From assembly GCF_009451885.1 (NCBI RefSeq), contig NZ_WIAO01000001.1, positions 297,525 through 361,524 of the forward strand: 64,000 nt of DNA, written 5' to 3'. Source of the stretch: Glycomyces albidus (GTDB lineage: Bacteria > Actinomycetota > Actinomycetes > Mycobacteriales > Micromonosporaceae). This document shows positions 18,072 through 27,361 of the stretch, one piece after another (position 1 is the stretch's first letter; each line of letters starts with the position of its first letter). The notes beneath the pieces were generated by a model. That model made no database searches. It was not told the DNA's origin and saw only the letters and a program-made list of their open reading frames with translations. The translations under genes were made by a program, and so were the position numbers.

Positions 18072-18212
18072 GGTCGGTTCCTTTGCAGTGATAGTCGGTC
18101 GGGCCTTCATGTGGAACGGGTCCGCCGCCCGACCGGCCTGCCGTTGCGGCCGGTCGGCGTACGATCTCGTTCCTTACTGCTGTTGACGGATGGCGACGGG
18201 GAAACCAGACAG

Positions 18213-19082
18213 ATGGACGAAGGAACGTTGTCGGCCGAGCGATTCGAGGAGCACCGCGCTCATCTGCGAGCGGTGGCGTACCGGATGCTCGGTTCGCTGA
18301 GCGAAGCCGAGGACGCGGTCCAGGAGGCGTGGATCAAGGCCGCTCGCGCGGACGTGAGCGGGGTCGAGAACCTCCGGGGCTGGCTGACGACGGTGGTGAG
18401 CCGGGTGTGCCTGGACCTGCTGCGGTCGCGCAAGTCGCGGCGCGAGGATCCGCTCGACGAGCGGCCCGTCGAGCCGGCGGTGCGGCTGCTCCGGCGGTCC
18501 GATCCCGAGGCGGAGCTGGTCATGGCCGATTCGGTCGGCTTGGCGCTCTTGGTGGTCATGGAGGCGCTGTCGCCGGTCGAGCGGCTGGCGTTCGTGCTGC
18601 ACGACCTGTTCGCGGTGCCGTTCGCCGACATCGCGCCGATCGTGGACCGCAGCCCGGAGACCACGCAGCGGATCGCCAGCCGCGCCCGGCGGCGGGTCCG
18701 CGACCAGGGCGAGGCGGATGCCGGCGACCGGCTGCGGCGCTTCCGTGCGGTCGACGCGTTCATGCAGGCCGCGCGGGACGGCGAGTTCGCGACGCTGCTG
18801 TCGATGCTCGACCCGGAGGCGACGTACCGGCCGGACGAGGCGGCGCGACTGCTGGGCGCGGGAACCGAGATGTTCGGGGCCCGGGCCATCGCGGAGGCGT
18901 TCTCCGGTGCGGGCCAGTGGACCCAGGCGGTGCTGCTGAACGGCGACGTCGGCGTGGTCCTGGCGCCGCGCGGCAAGCTGCGGCTGGTGCTGACGGTGTC
19001 GTTCAAGGGCGACAGGATCGCCGCGATCGAGGCGTTCGCCGAGCCGGAGCGCCTGGCGGCCGTGGAACTGCGCCTCCCTTGA
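18213..19082 (+). CDS. ECF RNA polymerase sigma factor with SnoaL-like C-terminal extension (ECF41/SigJ type)
   Basis: A 289-residue sigma factor. Sigma region 2 spans about residues 6-75 (YRMLGSLSEAEDAVQEAW) and region 4 about 110-165 (ALSPVERLAFVLHDLFAVPF then SPETTQRIASRARRRVR). A C-terminal domain of about 110 residues has the SnoaL/NTF2 pattern. This architecture defines the ECF41/SigJ groups, which lack an anti-sigma factor and are controlled by their own C-terminal domain. The ATG at 18213 has only a weak ribosome site. The adjacent CMD and DoxX genes are typical partners of the group. Confidence 0.92.
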   Translation: MDEGTLSAERFEEHRAHLRAVAYRMLGSLSEAEDAVQEAWIKAARADVSGVENLRGWLTTVVSRVCLDLLRSRKSRREDPLDERPVEPAVRLLRRSDPEAELVMADSVGLALLVVMEALSPVERLAFVLHDLFAVPFADIAPIVDRSPETTQRIASRARRRVRDQGEADAGDRLRRFRAVDAFMQAARDGEFATLLSMLDPEATYRPDEAARLLGAGTEMFGARAIAEAFSGAGQWTQAVLLNGDVGVVLAPRGKLRLVLTVSFKGDRIAAIEAFAEPERLAAVELRLP

Positions 19083-19126
19083 CGGCCCGGCCGGCTCCGC
19101 GCCGTTCGACCATCCCGGCGGACGCT

Positions 19127-19151
19127 GCCGCGGCTCAGCTCCAGCCGCGGC
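19127..19151. terminator. Possible hairpin terminator between sigma factor gene and narI
   Basis: GCCGCGGCT (19127-19135) pairs with AGCCGCGGC (19143-19151) around a 7-nt loop. It lies between convergent genes and overlaps the last codons of narI, so it may end transcription from both sides. Confidence 0.4.
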
Positions 19152-19878
19152 GGATCGGCCGGGTGGCCGCGGTCGGCCGCCGGTCGCGGGACCGGTAGAC
19201 CACGTAGGGCCGGAACAGGTACCCGACGGGGGCGCTGAAGGCGTGGACCAGCCTGGTGAACGGGAAGAGGGCGAACAGGGCGAGACCGATGAGAGCGTGG
19301 AGCTTGAAGGCGCCCGAGGCCGCCGACATCGCCGCGACGTCGGGCTGGAGCACGAAGACGCTCCGAAACCAGACCGAGACCGTCTCGCGGTAGTCGACCT
19401 CCGGGGCACCGGTCAGGCCCGCGACCGCCGAGAGCAGCGTCGTCGCCAGGCCCGCGAGGATCGCCGCCACCAGCACCAGGTACATGACCTTGTCGTTGAC
19501 GGTGGTGGCGCTGAAGACCGGGCCGGTGGTGCGGCGGCGCCAGATGAGCAGGGCGATGCCGCCGAGCGTGGTCACCCCCGCGAGGGCGCCCAGCGACAGC
19601 GCGGTCACGTGATACGCGTCGTCCGTGATCCCAACGGCGTCCGTCCAGCGCTCGGGGATCAGGAGGCCCACCACGTGGCCGATGATCACCACCAGTAGTC
19701 CGAAGTGGAACGTCGGGCTGGCGATGCGCAGGAGCCTGGACTCGTAGAGCTGAGATGAGCGGGTGGTCCAGCCGAAGCGGTCGTAGCGGTAGCGCCAGAC
19801 GGTGCCGCCGACGAGGACGGCGAGGACGACGTACGGCAGTGCGCCCCAGAGCAGGTAGTCCAGTGCCGACGGTGTCAT
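19135..19878 (-). CDS. narI: Respiratory nitrate reductase gamma subunit NarI
   Basis: A 247-residue membrane cytochrome b subunit with five helices. Heme-ligand histidines are seen in SPTFHFGLLVVIIGHVVG (helix 2) and in the last helices (FKLHALIG and RLVHAF). It takes electrons from menaquinol and passes them to NarH. It ends the narGHJI operon and overlaps narJ by 4 nt (ATGA). Confidence 0.96.
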   Translation of the reverse strand: MTPSALDYLLWGALPYVVLAVLVGGTVWRYRYDRFGWTTRSSQLYESRLLRIASPTFHFGLLVVIIGHVVGLLIPERWTDAVGITDDAYHVTALSLGALAGVTTLGGIALLIWRRRTTGPVFSATTVNDKVMYLVLVAAILAGLATTLLSAVAGLTGAPEVDYRETVSVWFRSVFVLQPDVAAMSAASGAFKLHALIGLALFALFPFTRLVHAFSAPVGYLFRPYVVYRSRDRRPTAATRPIRRGWS

Positions 19879-20519
19879 CGCCCGGCTCCCGCCTTCGCGG
19901 GCATCCCCAGGAGGACGGCGCCGCTCCGCGGTTTCCCGTAGGGGTCGAGGCCGACGTCCTCGGTCGGCGGCCCGGCGGCGGCGAGGCGGGCGGCCTCGCG
20001 GCGCGCCTCGTCCGGAGGCGGGAGCGTGGCGGCCACGGCGTCGAGGACGGCCGCGTACGGGCTCCCGCGTTCGCCGAGGGCGGCCCAGAGGAGCTCGATG
20101 CCCGGCTGGAAGCGGACGAGTAGGCGCTCTCCTTGCGCCGCATCCCCCCTGGCCGAGAATTCGAGGACCACGGCCAGGTGGTCGGGGAGCTCGGCCGCGT
20201 CGAGCGTCCAGCCGCAGGCGCGATAGACCTCCTTGATGCTCGCCAGCGCGTGGCCGCGCCGCCTGGTGTCGCCGTCGGTGTAGTAGGTCAGGTGCAGGGA
20301 CCGCTTGCGTTTGAGGTCGAACGTCTCGACGTACTCGGCGCCGAGGCGGAGGGCGGGGGTGCGCGCGGCGTGGTCGCAGCAGGAGGCCAGCGCTCGGCCG
20401 GCGGCGGTGCCGAGCTCGGCGGCTGCGGCCGCGACGAGGGGCAGGCGGTCGTAGAAGCGCTGGTCGGGGTAGGTGAGCAGCATGGCGGCGGCTTGGCGGA
20501 CGACCGCGGTCTCGTTCAC
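19875..20519 (-). CDS. narJ: Nitrate reductase molybdenum cofactor assembly chaperone NarJ
   Basis: A 214-residue all-helical chaperone of the NarJ/NarW family that holds the NarGH apoenzyme during cofactor insertion and membrane attachment. Typical pieces are the N-terminal MLLTYPDQRFYDRLP and the central ...YVETFDLKRKRSLHLTYY. The GTG start overlaps the narH stop as GTGA, and the stop overlaps narI. Confidence 0.95.
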   Translation of the reverse strand: MNETAVVRQAAAMLLTYPDQRFYDRLPLVAAAAAELGTAAGRALASCCDHAARTPALRLGAEYVETFDLKRKRSLHLTYYTDGDTRRRGHALASIKEVYRACGWTLDAAELPDHLAVVLEFSARGDAAQGERLLVRFQPGIELLWAALGERGSPYAAVLDAVAATLPPPDEARREAARLAAAGPPTEDVGLDPYGKPRSGAVLLGMPAKAGAGR

Positions 20520-22246
20520 TGTGGCTCCTTGTTCTCGGGGTTGCGGCTCTCGGGGTCGCGGGCCGGTGCGGTGCCGGCCTTCTGGTCGCGTTCGGGGAAG
20601 AGGCCGGCCGGGCGGCCCTTGCCGTCCCAGTTGAGGAGGTTGACGCGGCGGGGCGGGCCGGTGTGGCCGTCGCTGGTCTGGCGGTCGCGCAGGGCGTGGA
20701 AGTTCTCGACGGCGGCCGCCTGGGGCCTGCCGGACGCCTCGCCGAAGGGAGCGCCGCCGCCCATGCCTCCCATGCCGGGGCCGCCCTCGAAGTCGAGGCT
20801 GCACCCGATCTCCTCGATGACGCCGCGGTCGGCCTCGTCCACGCCGTACGCGGTCGGCACGACGTACCGCTCGTCGTACTTGGCGACGGCGAGGAGGCGG
20901 TACATCGCTTCGACGTCGGCGCCGGTCATGCCGACCGCGGTCGCGATGGCCTCGTCGGGCGCCTGGCCGAGGTTGATGCGGCGCATGTACGAGCGCATCG
21001 CCGCCAGCTTCGCGAGCACGCGCTTCACCGGCGCCGGGTCGCCCGCGGTGAACAGCTCCGCGAGGTACTCGACCGGGATGCGGAGGGCGTCGATGGCGGC
21101 GAACAGGTTCCCGGCGTCCTCGCCGTCGTGGCCGGTCTCGCTGAGGGCGTCGACGACGGGCGAGAGCGGCGGGATGTACCAGACCATCGGCATCGTCCGG
21201 TACTCCGGATGCAGCGGCAGTGCGACCGCGAAATGCTTGGCCAGCTGGTACACCGGGGACCGGCGCGCGGACTCGATCCAGCGCGCGGGGATGCCGTCGC
21301 GGGCCGCGGCCGCCTGGACGTCGGGGTCGCCGGGGTCGAGGAAGACGTCGAGCTGGGCCGCGTACAGGTCCCGCTCGTCCTTGACGGCGGCGGCCTTGCC
21401 GACGCGCTCGACGTCGTAGAGGACGACGCCGAGGTACCGCAGGCGCCCGACGCAGGTCTCGGAGCAGACGGTGGGCATGCCGACCTCGATGCGCGGGTAG
21501 CAGAGCGTGCACTTCTCGGCCTTGCCGGTCTTGTGGTTGAAGTAGACCTTCTTGTAGGGGCAGCCGGTGACGCACATGCGCCAGCCGCGGCACTGGTCCT
21601 GGTCGACGAGGACGATGCCGTCCTCGGCGCGCTTGTACATGGCGCCGGACGGGCACGAGGCGACGCAGCTGGGGTTGAGGCAGTGCTCGCAGATGCGCGG
21701 CAGGTAGAACATGAAGGACTGCTCGTACTCGAACCGGACCTTGTCGCCGATCTTCTGGACGATCGGGTCCTGCGAGCCGAGTTCCTCGCCGCCGGCGAGG
21801 TCGTCGTCCCAGTTGGCGCTCCACTTGATCTGCATGGGGTCGCCGGAGAGGAGGGAGCGGGGCCGCGCGCCGGGGATGTCGTCGCCGAGCGGGGCCGAGA
21901 CCAGGTGCTCGTAGTCGTACGTCCAGGGCTCGTAGTAGTCCTGGATCGCGGGCATCTTCGGGTTGGCGAAGATCGTGGCGAGCTTCTTGAGCCGCCCGCC
22001 CGCGCGGGGTTTGAGTCTGCCTGCGGCCGTGCGCTTCCAACCGCCCTGCCAGCGCTCCTGGTCCTCGTGGCGGCGCGGGTAGCCCTGGCCGGGACGGGTC
22101 TCGACGTTGTTGAACCAGACGTATTCGACGCCGGAGCGGTTGGTCCACGCCTGCTTGCAGGTGACCGAGCAGGTGTGGCAGCCGATGCACTTGTCGAGGT
22201 TCATGACCATGGCGACCTGGGCCATGACCTTGCCGATGCGTGCCAT
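20516..22246 (-). CDS. narH: Respiratory nitrate reductase beta subunit NarH
   Basis: A 576-residue iron-sulphur protein. Four ferredoxin-like cysteine groups are present: CIGCHTCSVTC (residues 20-30), CEHCLNPSCVASCP, CRGWRMCVTGCP and CTLCYP...CSETC. In the third group Trp replaces the second Cys, the known mark of the [3Fe-4S] cluster of NarH. It wires NarI to NarG. The ATG overlaps the narG stop as TGATG. The last 60 residues are a Pro/Arg-rich tail beyond the usual end. Confidence 0.97.
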   Translation of the reverse strand: MARIGKVMAQVAMVMNLDKCIGCHTCSVTCKQAWTNRSGVEYVWFNNVETRPGQGYPRRHEDQERWQGGWKRTAAGRLKPRAGGRLKKLATIFANPKMPAIQDYYEPWTYDYEHLVSAPLGDDIPGARPRSLLSGDPMQIKWSANWDDDLAGGEELGSQDPIVQKIGDKVRFEYEQSFMFYLPRICEHCLNPSCVASCPSGAMYKRAEDGIVLVDQDQCRGWRMCVTGCPYKKVYFNHKTGKAEKCTLCYPRIEVGMPTVCSETCVGRLRYLGVVLYDVERVGKAAAVKDERDLYAAQLDVFLDPGDPDVQAAAARDGIPARWIESARRSPVYQLAKHFAVALPLHPEYRTMPMVWYIPPLSPVVDALSETGHDGEDAGNLFAAIDALRIPVEYLAELFTAGDPAPVKRVLAKLAAMRSYMRRINLGQAPDEAIATAVGMTGADVEAMYRLLAVAKYDERYVVPTAYGVDEADRGVIEEIGCSLDFEGGPGMGGMGGGAPFGEASGRPQAAAVENFHALRDRQTSDGHTGPPRRVNLLNWDGKGRPAGLFPERDQKAGTAPARDPESRNPENKEPQ

Positions 22247-25200
22247 CAGTAGTGGACCTCCGTGGTGCGCTTGCGGACGACGGTGATCTCGTCGCGCTGG
22301 TTGCCGGTGGGGCCGATGTAGTTGAACGCGTAAGAGAACTGGGCGTAGCCGCCGATGAGGTGGGTGGGTTTGACGAGGAGGCGGGTGAGCGAGTTGTGGA
22401 TGCCGCCGCGCTTGCCGGTGGTCTCGGTCTTGGGGACGTCGACGACGCGTTCCTGCGCGTGGTGCATGAAGACGGTGCCGTGCGGGATCCGGTGGGAGAC
22501 GACGAGTCGGGCGGCGACGACGCCGTTGCGGTTGACGGCCTCGACCCAGTCGTTGTCCTTCGCGCCGATGGCGTCGGCGTCCTGCGGGCTCATCCAGATG
22601 TTCGGGCCGCCGCGCGAGAGGGTGAGCATGAGCAGGTTGTCCTGGTACTCGGAGTGGATGGACCATTTGGAGTGCGGTGTGAGGTAGCGGACGGCGACGG
22701 CCTTCTCGCCGGTCGGGCCGATCTCGGGTTCGCCGAACAGCGCGGCCATGTTCAGGGGCGGCCGGTAGACCGGGAGGGCCTCGCCGAACTCGTGCATCCA
22801 GTCGTGGTCCAGGTAGAAGTGCATGCGGCCGGTGAGGGTGTGCCAGGGCTTGTCGTGTTCGAGGTTGATGGTGAAGGGCGAGTAGCGCCGGTCGTAGGCC
22901 TCCTTGCCGGACCATTCGGGGCTGGCGCCGACGGCGGTGGGGCCGCGCTGCGCGTCGGCGAAGACGACGCGGCGCTCGGCCGAGCCGTGGACGAGTTCGC
23001 CGAAGTCGGTGCCGGTGCGGGCGGCGAGGCGCTGGAAGCCCTGGGCGGCGAGGCGGCCGTTGCTGGTGCCGGAGAGGGCGAGGATCGCCTCGCAGGCCTT
23101 GACGTCGGTGTCGAGGCGGGGGCGGCCTGCGGCGGGGCCTTCGGCGACGGTGCCGCAGCGCTCGCCGAGCCATCCGATCTCGACGTCGGGTGTGAAGGAG
23201 ACGCCTTTGACGGGGAGGCCCTTGGTCTCGGCGAGGGGCCCGAGCGCGCCCATCTTGGCGGCGACGGCGGTGTAGTCGCGTTCGACGGCGATGATGGCGG
23301 GCATGGTCCTTCCGGGGACGGGGAGTGCGCCCCGGGCCTTCCAGTCGGGTGCGGTGCCGCCGGGCTGCGCGAGTTCTCCGGGGGTGTCGTGCTGGTGCGG
23401 GGCGGCGACGAGGTCGACGGCGGTGCCGAGGTGGTCTTCGGCGAGTTCGGAGAAGCGCTGCGCGAGGGCGTGGAACGCTTCGAAGTCGGTGCGGGCCTGC
23501 CAGGGCGGGTCGATCGCGGGCGAGAAGGCGTGGACGAACGGATGCATGTCCGTTGTGGACAGGTCGTGCTTCTCGTACCAGGTGGCGGCGGGGAGCACGA
23601 GGTCGGAGAGCAGCGTCGTGCTGGTCATGCGGAAGTCGAGGGAGAGCAGGAGGTCGAGCTTGCCCTGGGGAGCCCGGCCGTGCCATACGAGGTCGGCGGG
23701 CCGCCGGTCGGGCGCGGCCTCCTCGCCCTGGACGGCGTTCTGGGTGCCGAGCAGGTGCTTGAGGAAGTACTCGTCGCCTTTCGCGGAGGAGCCGAACAGG
23801 TTCGCGCGCCAGACCGTGAGGACGCGGGGCCAGTTCTCGGGCGCGTCGGGGTCCTCGCATGCGAACCGGAGGTCCCCGGAGGCGAGCTCGCGGGCGATGT
23901 ACGCGCCCGGTTCGAGGCCGGCCTCCTTCGCCTCCTGTGCGAGGAGGAGCGGGTTGCGGTCGAAGGTCGGGTAGGACGGCATCCAGCCCATGCGGGCCGA
24001 GGCGGCGACGAGGTCGGCGGTGTGGCGGCCGGACAGCTCGCCCGGGCCGGTCGGCGAGGTGAGCGCGCCGGCGTCGTAGGTGTCGTAGCGCCACTGGTCG
24101 GTGTGCAGGTACCAGTACGGAGTGGAGGCCGTGAACCTGGCGGGGCGGGTCCAGTCCATCGCGGAGGCGTATGCGGCCCAACCGGTCAGGGTCCGGCACT
24201 TCTCCTGGCCGACGTAGTGGGCCCAGCCGCCGCCGTTCCTGCCCTGGCAGCCGGTGAGCAGCAGCAGGGTCAGGAACGCGCGGTACATGGTGTCGCCGTG
24301 GAACCACTGGTTCGTACCCGCACCGAGGACGATCATCGCGCGCCCGCCCGAGTCCCTTGCGGTGGCGGCGAACTCGCGGGCGATGCGCGCGATCCGCTCG
24401 GCCTTCACCGAGGTGAGCGATTCGGCCCACGCGGGCGTGCACGGCTCGTCCGCGTCGTCGTAGCCGGTGGGCCACTGCCCGGGCAGGCCGGGCCGGGCGA
24501 CGCCGTACTGGGCGAGCAGCAGGTCGAACACGGTGGTGACCAGGCGGCCCGCGACCCGGTGGACCGGGACGCCGCGCACCGCGGTACCCCCGCCGGCGCC
24601 GTCGACGGGACCGGCGGCGGTACCGGCAGCGCTGTCGAAGCGCGGCAGCGCGATCGCGGCGTTCTCGCCGCCGTCACGGTAGAGGGAGAGCCGCGGTGTG
24701 ACGCCCTGGAGGTCGAGGTTCCAGCGGCCGGGGCGGTCCTCGTCCCAGCGGTGCCCGAGCGTGCCGTTCGGGGCGACCGGCTCTCCGGTGCCGTCGTCGA
24801 TGAACACCGGCTTCCACTCCGCGTAGGGCTCCTCCCCCGGGAGGGCGTCGCGCCGCAGGAACCCGCCCGGGACCAGCGTGCCGCCGCGCTCGACGAGCTC
24901 GACCAGGAACGGCAGGTCGGTGTACTTGCGCACGTACGCGTCGAACGCTTCGGTGCGCTGCTCCGCGAAGTGCTCCCTGAGGATCACGTGGCCCATCGCC
25001 ATCGCGAGGGCGCCGTCGGTGCCCGGGTGCGGGGCGAGCCATTCGTCGGCGAACTTCGCGGCGTCGTTGTAGTCGGGGGCGACGGTGACGACCTTCTGGC
25101 CCCGATAGCGGGCCTCGGCCATCCAGTGCGCGTCAGGGGTGCGGGTGACCGGCACGTTCGAGCCCCACAGCATGAGATAGGCGGCGTCCCACCAGTCCCC

Positions 25201-25950
25201 GGACTCGGGCACGTCGGTCTGGTCGCCGAAGACCTGCGGCGAGGCGACCGGCAGGTCCGCGTACCAGTCGTAGAACGAGAGCATGGAGCCGCCGATGAGG
25301 TTCACGAACCGCGCGCCGACGCCGTGGGAGACCTGCGACATCGCCGGGATCGGCGAGAACCCGGCGATCCGGTCGGGCCCGTACGCGCCGACGGTGTGCA
25401 CGTGCGCGGCCGCGGCGATCTCGATCGCCTCGTCCCAGGTGATGCGCACCAGCCCGCCCTTGCCGCGCGCGGACTGGTAGCGGCGGCGCCGCTCCGGGTC
25501 GGTGGTGATCGCGGCCCACGCCGCGACCGGGTCGCCGAGGCGGGCCTTGGCCTCGCGGAACATCTCGACGAGGACGCCGCGCCCGTACGGGAACCGCACC
25601 CGCGTGGGCGAGTAGGTGTACCAGGAGAACGCGGCCCCGCGCGGGCACCCGCGCGGTTCGTACTCGGGCCGGTCCGGCCCCACCGACGGGTAGTCGGTCG
25701 CCTGGGTCTCCCAGGTGATGATGCCGTCCTTGACGTACACGTTCCACGAGCAGGAGCCCGTGCAGTTGACGCCGTGCGTGGAGCGGACGACCTTGTCGTG
25801 GCTCCAGCGGTCGCGGTAGAACACGTCCCCTTCGCGCCCGCCCTCCTTGAACACCGCGCGGAGGTCCTCGGTGGAACCGGACCGGGTGAGGAACACCCCG
25901 GTGCGCAGCAGCAGGTCGGCGGCGCTCGGCGCCTGGTCCGTCTGGTCCAC
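22246..25950 (-). CDS. narG: Respiratory nitrate reductase alpha subunit NarG
   Basis: A 1234-residue molybdopterin enzyme, the usual length for NarG. The FS0 cluster motif is H59-x3-C63-x3-C67 (HGVNCTGSC) with the fourth Cys in PRGCPRG. The molybdenum-ligand Asp region (IPAMSQVSHGVGARF...GGSMLSFYDWYADLP) and the C-terminal molydopterin-binding domain are present. It reduces nitrate to nitrite on the cytoplasmic face of the membrane. I start at the GTG at 25950, preceded by GAAGGGAACA; an upstream ATG would add a tail overlapping the promoter. Confidence 0.96.
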   Translation of the reverse strand: MDQTDQAPSAADLLLRTGVFLTRSGSTEDLRAVFKEGGREGDVFYRDRWSHDKVVRSTHGVNCTGSCSWNVYVKDGIITWETQATDYPSVGPDRPEYEPRGCPRGAAFSWYTYSPTRVRFPYGRGVLVEMFREAKARLGDPVAAWAAITTDPERRRRYQSARGKGGLVRITWDEAIEIAAAAHVHTVGAYGPDRIAGFSPIPAMSQVSHGVGARFVNLIGGSMLSFYDWYADLPVASPQVFGDQTDVPESGDWWDAAYLMLWGSNVPVTRTPDAHWMAEARYRGQKVVTVAPDYNDAAKFADEWLAPHPGTDGALAMAMGHVILREHFAEQRTEAFDAYVRKYTDLPFLVELVERGGTLVPGGFLRRDALPGEEPYAEWKPVFIDDGTGEPVAPNGTLGHRWDEDRPGRWNLDLQGVTPRLSLYRDGGENAAIALPRFDSAAGTAAGPVDGAGGGTAVRGVPVHRVAGRLVTTVFDLLLAQYGVARPGLPGQWPTGYDDADEPCTPAWAESLTSVKAERIARIAREFAATARDSGGRAMIVLGAGTNQWFHGDTMYRAFLTLLLLTGCQGRNGGGWAHYVGQEKCRTLTGWAAYASAMDWTRPARFTASTPYWYLHTDQWRYDTYDAGALTSPTGPGELSGRHTADLVAASARMGWMPSYPTFDRNPLLLAQEAKEAGLEPGAYIARELASGDLRFACEDPDAPENWPRVLTVWRANLFGSSAKGDEYFLKHLLGTQNAVQGEEAAPDRRPADLVWHGRAPQGKLDLLLSLDFRMTSTTLLSDLVLPAATWYEKHDLSTTDMHPFVHAFSPAIDPPWQARTDFEAFHALAQRFSELAEDHLGTAVDLVAAPHQHDTPGELAQPGGTAPDWKARGALPVPGRTMPAIIAVERDYTAVAAKMGALGPLAETKGLPVKGVSFTPDVEIGWLGERCGTVAEGPAAGRPRLDTDVKACEAILALSGTSNGRLAAQGFQRLAARTGTDFGELVHGSAERRVVFADAQRGPTAVGASPEWSGKEAYDRRYSPFTINLEHDKPWHTLTGRMHFYLDHDWMHEFGEALPVYRPPLNMAALFGEPEIGPTGEKAVAVRYLTPHSKWSIHSEYQDNLLMLTLSRGGPNIWMSPQDADAIGAKDNDWVEAVNRNGVVAARLVVSHRIPHGTVFMHHAQERVVDVPKTETTGKRGGIHNSLTRLLVKPTHLIGGYAQFSYAFNYIGPTGNQRDEITVVRKRTTEVHY

Positions 25951-26011
25951 CTGCGTGTTCCCTTCTGTCGGTCCCGGCGACCCGCTGGATCGAACCGGGA
26001 GCCCGCGGTCC

Positions 26012-26031
26012 AGATTAGGGGCTTTTGCCCC
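26012..26031. promoter_or_regulatory. narG promoter with GGGGC-TTTT-GCCCC palindrome
   Basis: On the minus strand TAATCT (26012-26017) is a good -10 box about 60 nt before narG. Directly upstream, where the spacer would lie, is the perfect palindrome GGGGC (26018-26022) TTTT GCCCC (26027-26031). The same 190-bp interval must drive narK on the plus strand. It does not match an FNR box (TTGAT-N4-ATCAA). Confidence 0.5.
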
Positions 26032-26142
26032 GAACGGAGGGTGCAATCGTCATACTGTCCGCGGGCCCTGTGCTCGAACCGGCCGCGGCGGATCACCGCC
26101 GGGACCGCGTCCCTGGATCCGCTGCAGCGAGGAGGCCGCCCG

Positions 26143-27354
26143 ATGGGAACGCCCGAAGCGTCCGCTCCGGTGCAGCGCGGGGCCGGAGCCAACCTCGCCC
26201 TCGCCACCGCCGCGTTCGTGCTCACCTTCTGGGCGTGGAACCTGATCGGCCCGCTGTCCAAGACCTACTCCGAGCAGCTCGGCCTGAACCCGACGCAGAC
26301 CTCGGTCCTCGTCGCGTTCCCGGTCCTGGTCGGCGCCGTCGGGCGCATACCCGCCGGCATCCTCACCGACCGGTTCGGCGGCCGGGCCATGCTCACCGCG
26401 ACGTGCTTCGCCGCGACCGTCCCGGTGCTCCTCGTCGGGCTCTCCGGGAACTCCTACGCGGCCCTGCTCGCCTCGGGATTCCTGCTCGGCGTCGCGGGAA
26501 CCTCCTTCGCGGTCGGCATCCCGTTCGTCAACGCCTGGTACCCGCCCGCGAAGCGCGGCTTCGCCACGGGGGTCTTCGGCGCCGGCATGGGCGGCACCGC
26601 CCTCTCGGCGTTCCTCACCCCGCGCCTGGTCGACGGTGTCGGACTCCTGCCCACCCACCTGCTCATGTGCGCCGCGCTCGCCGCGATGGGGCTGGTCTGC
26701 TGGGCGTTCGTGCGCGACGCCCCGCAGTGGCGGCCCGCGAAGGAGCCCGCGCTGCCGCGGCTCAAGACCGTCATGCGGCTCAAGGTCACCTGGCAGATGG
26801 CGCTGCTGTACGCCATCGCGTTCGGCGGTTTCGTCGCCTTCTCGACCTACCTGCCCACCATGCTCACCACCGCCTACGGCTTCGCGCAGACCGAAGCGGG
26901 CCTGCGGACCGCCGGGTTCAGCCTCGCCGCGGTCGTCGCCCGGCCCGTTGGCGGGAGCCTCTCCGACCGGGTCGGCCCGCTCAGGGTCTGCCTGGCCTCG
27001 TTCTTCGGCGCCTCGGTCATGGCCGTCGTCCTCGCGTTCGAACCGCCTCCCGAGATACCCGCCGGGACCGCGTTCGTCCTCATGGCGCTGTTCCTGGGCC
27101 TCGGCACCGGCGGCGTGTTCGCCCTCGTGGCCGAACGGGTCGAGCCGGCCCGCGTCGGCGGCGTCACCGGGATCGTCGGCGCCGCCGGCGGCCTCGGCGG
27201 GTACTTCCCGCCCCTGGTGATGGGCGCGGTGTACGAGCTGACCGGCAGCTACATGCTCGGCCTACTGCTGCTGGCGGCGACGGCCGCGGCGGTCGGGATC
27301 TTCGCGATGCGGGCCTTCCGGGGCGCGCGCGAAGTCGAGCACCGCCCGACCTGA
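26143..27354 (+). CDS. narK: NarK-type nitrate/nitrite transporter (MFS)
   Basis: A 403-residue, 12-helix member of the nitrate/nitrite porter family. Both nitrate signatures are visible: GVAGTSFAVGIPFVNAWYPP in helix 5 and GLGTGGVFALVAERV in helix 11, plus Arg in helix 2 (GRIPAGILTDRFGG). It would import nitrate or exchange it for nitrite for the divergent nitrate reductase. The ATG follows CGAGGAGGCCGCCCG. The stop is 7 nt from a convergent TetR gene. Confidence 0.94.
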   Translation: MGTPEASAPVQRGAGANLALATAAFVLTFWAWNLIGPLSKTYSEQLGLNPTQTSVLVAFPVLVGAVGRIPAGILTDRFGGRAMLTATCFAATVPVLLVGLSGNSYAALLASGFLLGVAGTSFAVGIPFVNAWYPPAKRGFATGVFGAGMGGTALSAFLTPRLVDGVGLLPTHLLMCAALAAMGLVCWAFVRDAPQWRPAKEPALPRLKTVMRLKVTWQMALLYAIAFGGFVAFSTYLPTMLTTAYGFAQTEAGLRTAGFSLAAVVARPVGGSLSDRVGPLRVCLASFFGASVMAVVLAFEPPPEIPAGTAFVLMALFLGLGTGGVFALVAERVEPARVGGVTGIVGAAGGLGGYFPPLVMGAVYELTGSYMLGLLLLAATAAAVGIFAMRAFRGAREVEHRPT

Positions 27355-27361
27355 ACCGGTG

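Noticed and set aside
22240..27354. Very long open frame on the plus strand opposite narG, continuing into narK
   Set aside because: The part opposite narG is a GC-bias shadow; its residues are repetitive Gly/Val/Asp/Arg. Only the last 403 codons (narK) are real.
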